This document shows, piece after piece, positions 61,164 to 61,438 of a stretch of 61,438 nucleotides of DNA. Each line of letters begins with the position of its first letter. Position 1 is the first letter of the stretch. Source of the stretch: a bacterium (GTDB lineage Bacteria > B130-G9); assembly GCA_021160245.1 (NCBI GenBank), contig JAGHCW010000202.1, positions 1 through 61,438 on the forward strand, read 5' to 3'. Under the pieces are notes generated by a model. The model saw only the letters and a list, made by a program, of their open reading frames with translations. It had not been told where the DNA came from and ran no database searches. The position numbers and the translations under genes were made by a program.

Positions 61164-61438
61164 TTATACCTCCCTTAAGTACAACATAATGCACCTTAAC
61201 TGGAATTGCCGTTTGACTTCATCCAGGCCATGGGGCGCCAAGCATTGTGAACGCTGGAAGTCGTCCTTGAACGCATCGGCATAGCCCGCCTCGTTGCTCA
61301 CATCCCACCCCAGCGCCTCGAACATGGGGTCAATGAACTCGACGCGAACCCGCGCCTCGTTATAGGAACCAGATCGATAGGAATCGATATTCTCGCCGAA
61401 CGTTTCGACGAGGCGCTTAATAGTATCGGGAGCTTGCA
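61164..61438 (-). pseudogene. N-terminal remnant of a type IIG restriction-modification gene (partial)
   Basis: The frame enters from the right edge: APDTIKRLVETFGENIDSYR, SGSYNEARVRVEFIDPMFEA, LGWDVSNEAGYADAFKD, the classic N-terminal region of Eco57I-type enzymes (YxSGxYNExxxRxEFIDPxFExLGWDV). After FKD the sequence no longer resembles the family and stops at REV, a few bases before the Nmad3-like start. The junction lies near 61240. The first codons are beyond the window. Confidence 0.75.

Noticed and set aside
1-61438. tRNA or rRNA genes
   Set aside because: No T-loop plus acceptor-stem pattern or rRNA-like stretch found by eye on either strand.

Overview
The window looks like chromosome from an uncultured, anaerobic, diderm (Gram-negative-type) bacterium. 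Anaerobiosis is suggested by the iron-sulphur redox operon, a [FeFe]-hydrogenase-like protein, rubrerythrin and a rubredoxin fused to a glutamate-synthase-like domain. An outer membrane is suggested by an LpxL-like acyltransferase, a DUF481 outer-membrane protein and a lipoprotein. There is no rRNA, tRNA or ribosomal-protein gene here, so I do not assign a phylum. Genes are dense and often overlap. The few long gaps are filled mostly by palindromic REP-like repeats.

Layout. 1-9.4 kb (minus): a ten-gene redox operon encoding NuoE-, NuoF- and NuoG-like subunits and an NfnA-like flavoprotein. Interleaved are two DRTGG-domain proteins, two HATPase proteins, a PHP phosphoesterase and a HydS-type [FeFe]-hydrogenase homologue. 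9.9-13.2 kb (plus): an orphan MacB-type permease and an orphan hydantoinase A. 13.2-19.2 kb (minus): an LpxL-like acyltransferase, then topA, ahcY and metK. 19.5-23.2 kb (plus): tldD, tldE and an orphan flagellar-rod-like gene. 23.2-33.1 kb (minus): upp, two secreted metallophosphatases (one frameshifted), an RDD protein, DUF1464, a radical SAM/SPASM protein, a methyltransferase, MscS and DUF481. 33.6-37.2 kb (plus): an IclR regulator, a small protein, a receiver-like protein and an orphan CheA-like kinase.

37.3-44.1 kb is accessory: a DUF4143 remnant, a flavin reductase, a SprA-type metalloprotease, rubrerythrin, the rubredoxin-GltS fusion, HicB-like and HEPN-like genes (several frameshifted), repeats and a broken TPR gene. 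44.1-46.9 kb (plus) has a YkgJ-type protein and a GT87 glycosyltransferase. 46.9-52.5 kb (minus) is an operon-like run acpS-purH-purD-degT-(unknown)-recO. 53-59.5 kb has a gluzincin-type protease diverging from a Memo-AMMECR1 fusion, a CtpA protease and a GT4-GT2 fusion glycosyltransferase. 59.5-61.4 kb (minus) is a small defence-gene graveyard: a frameshifted hicBA pair, and the two ends of a type IIG restriction-modification gene flanking an intact Nmad3-like gene.

The most interesting points are the redox/sensor operon at the left end, the Nmad3 gene sitting between the two ends of a gutted R-M gene at the right end, the IclR/CheA signalling cassette, the radical SAM-methyltransferase-DUF1464 cluster, and the crowding of one-base frameshifts into toxin/defence-like genes while the long housekeeping genes stay open. 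All functional statements are read from translated motifs; no database search was run.
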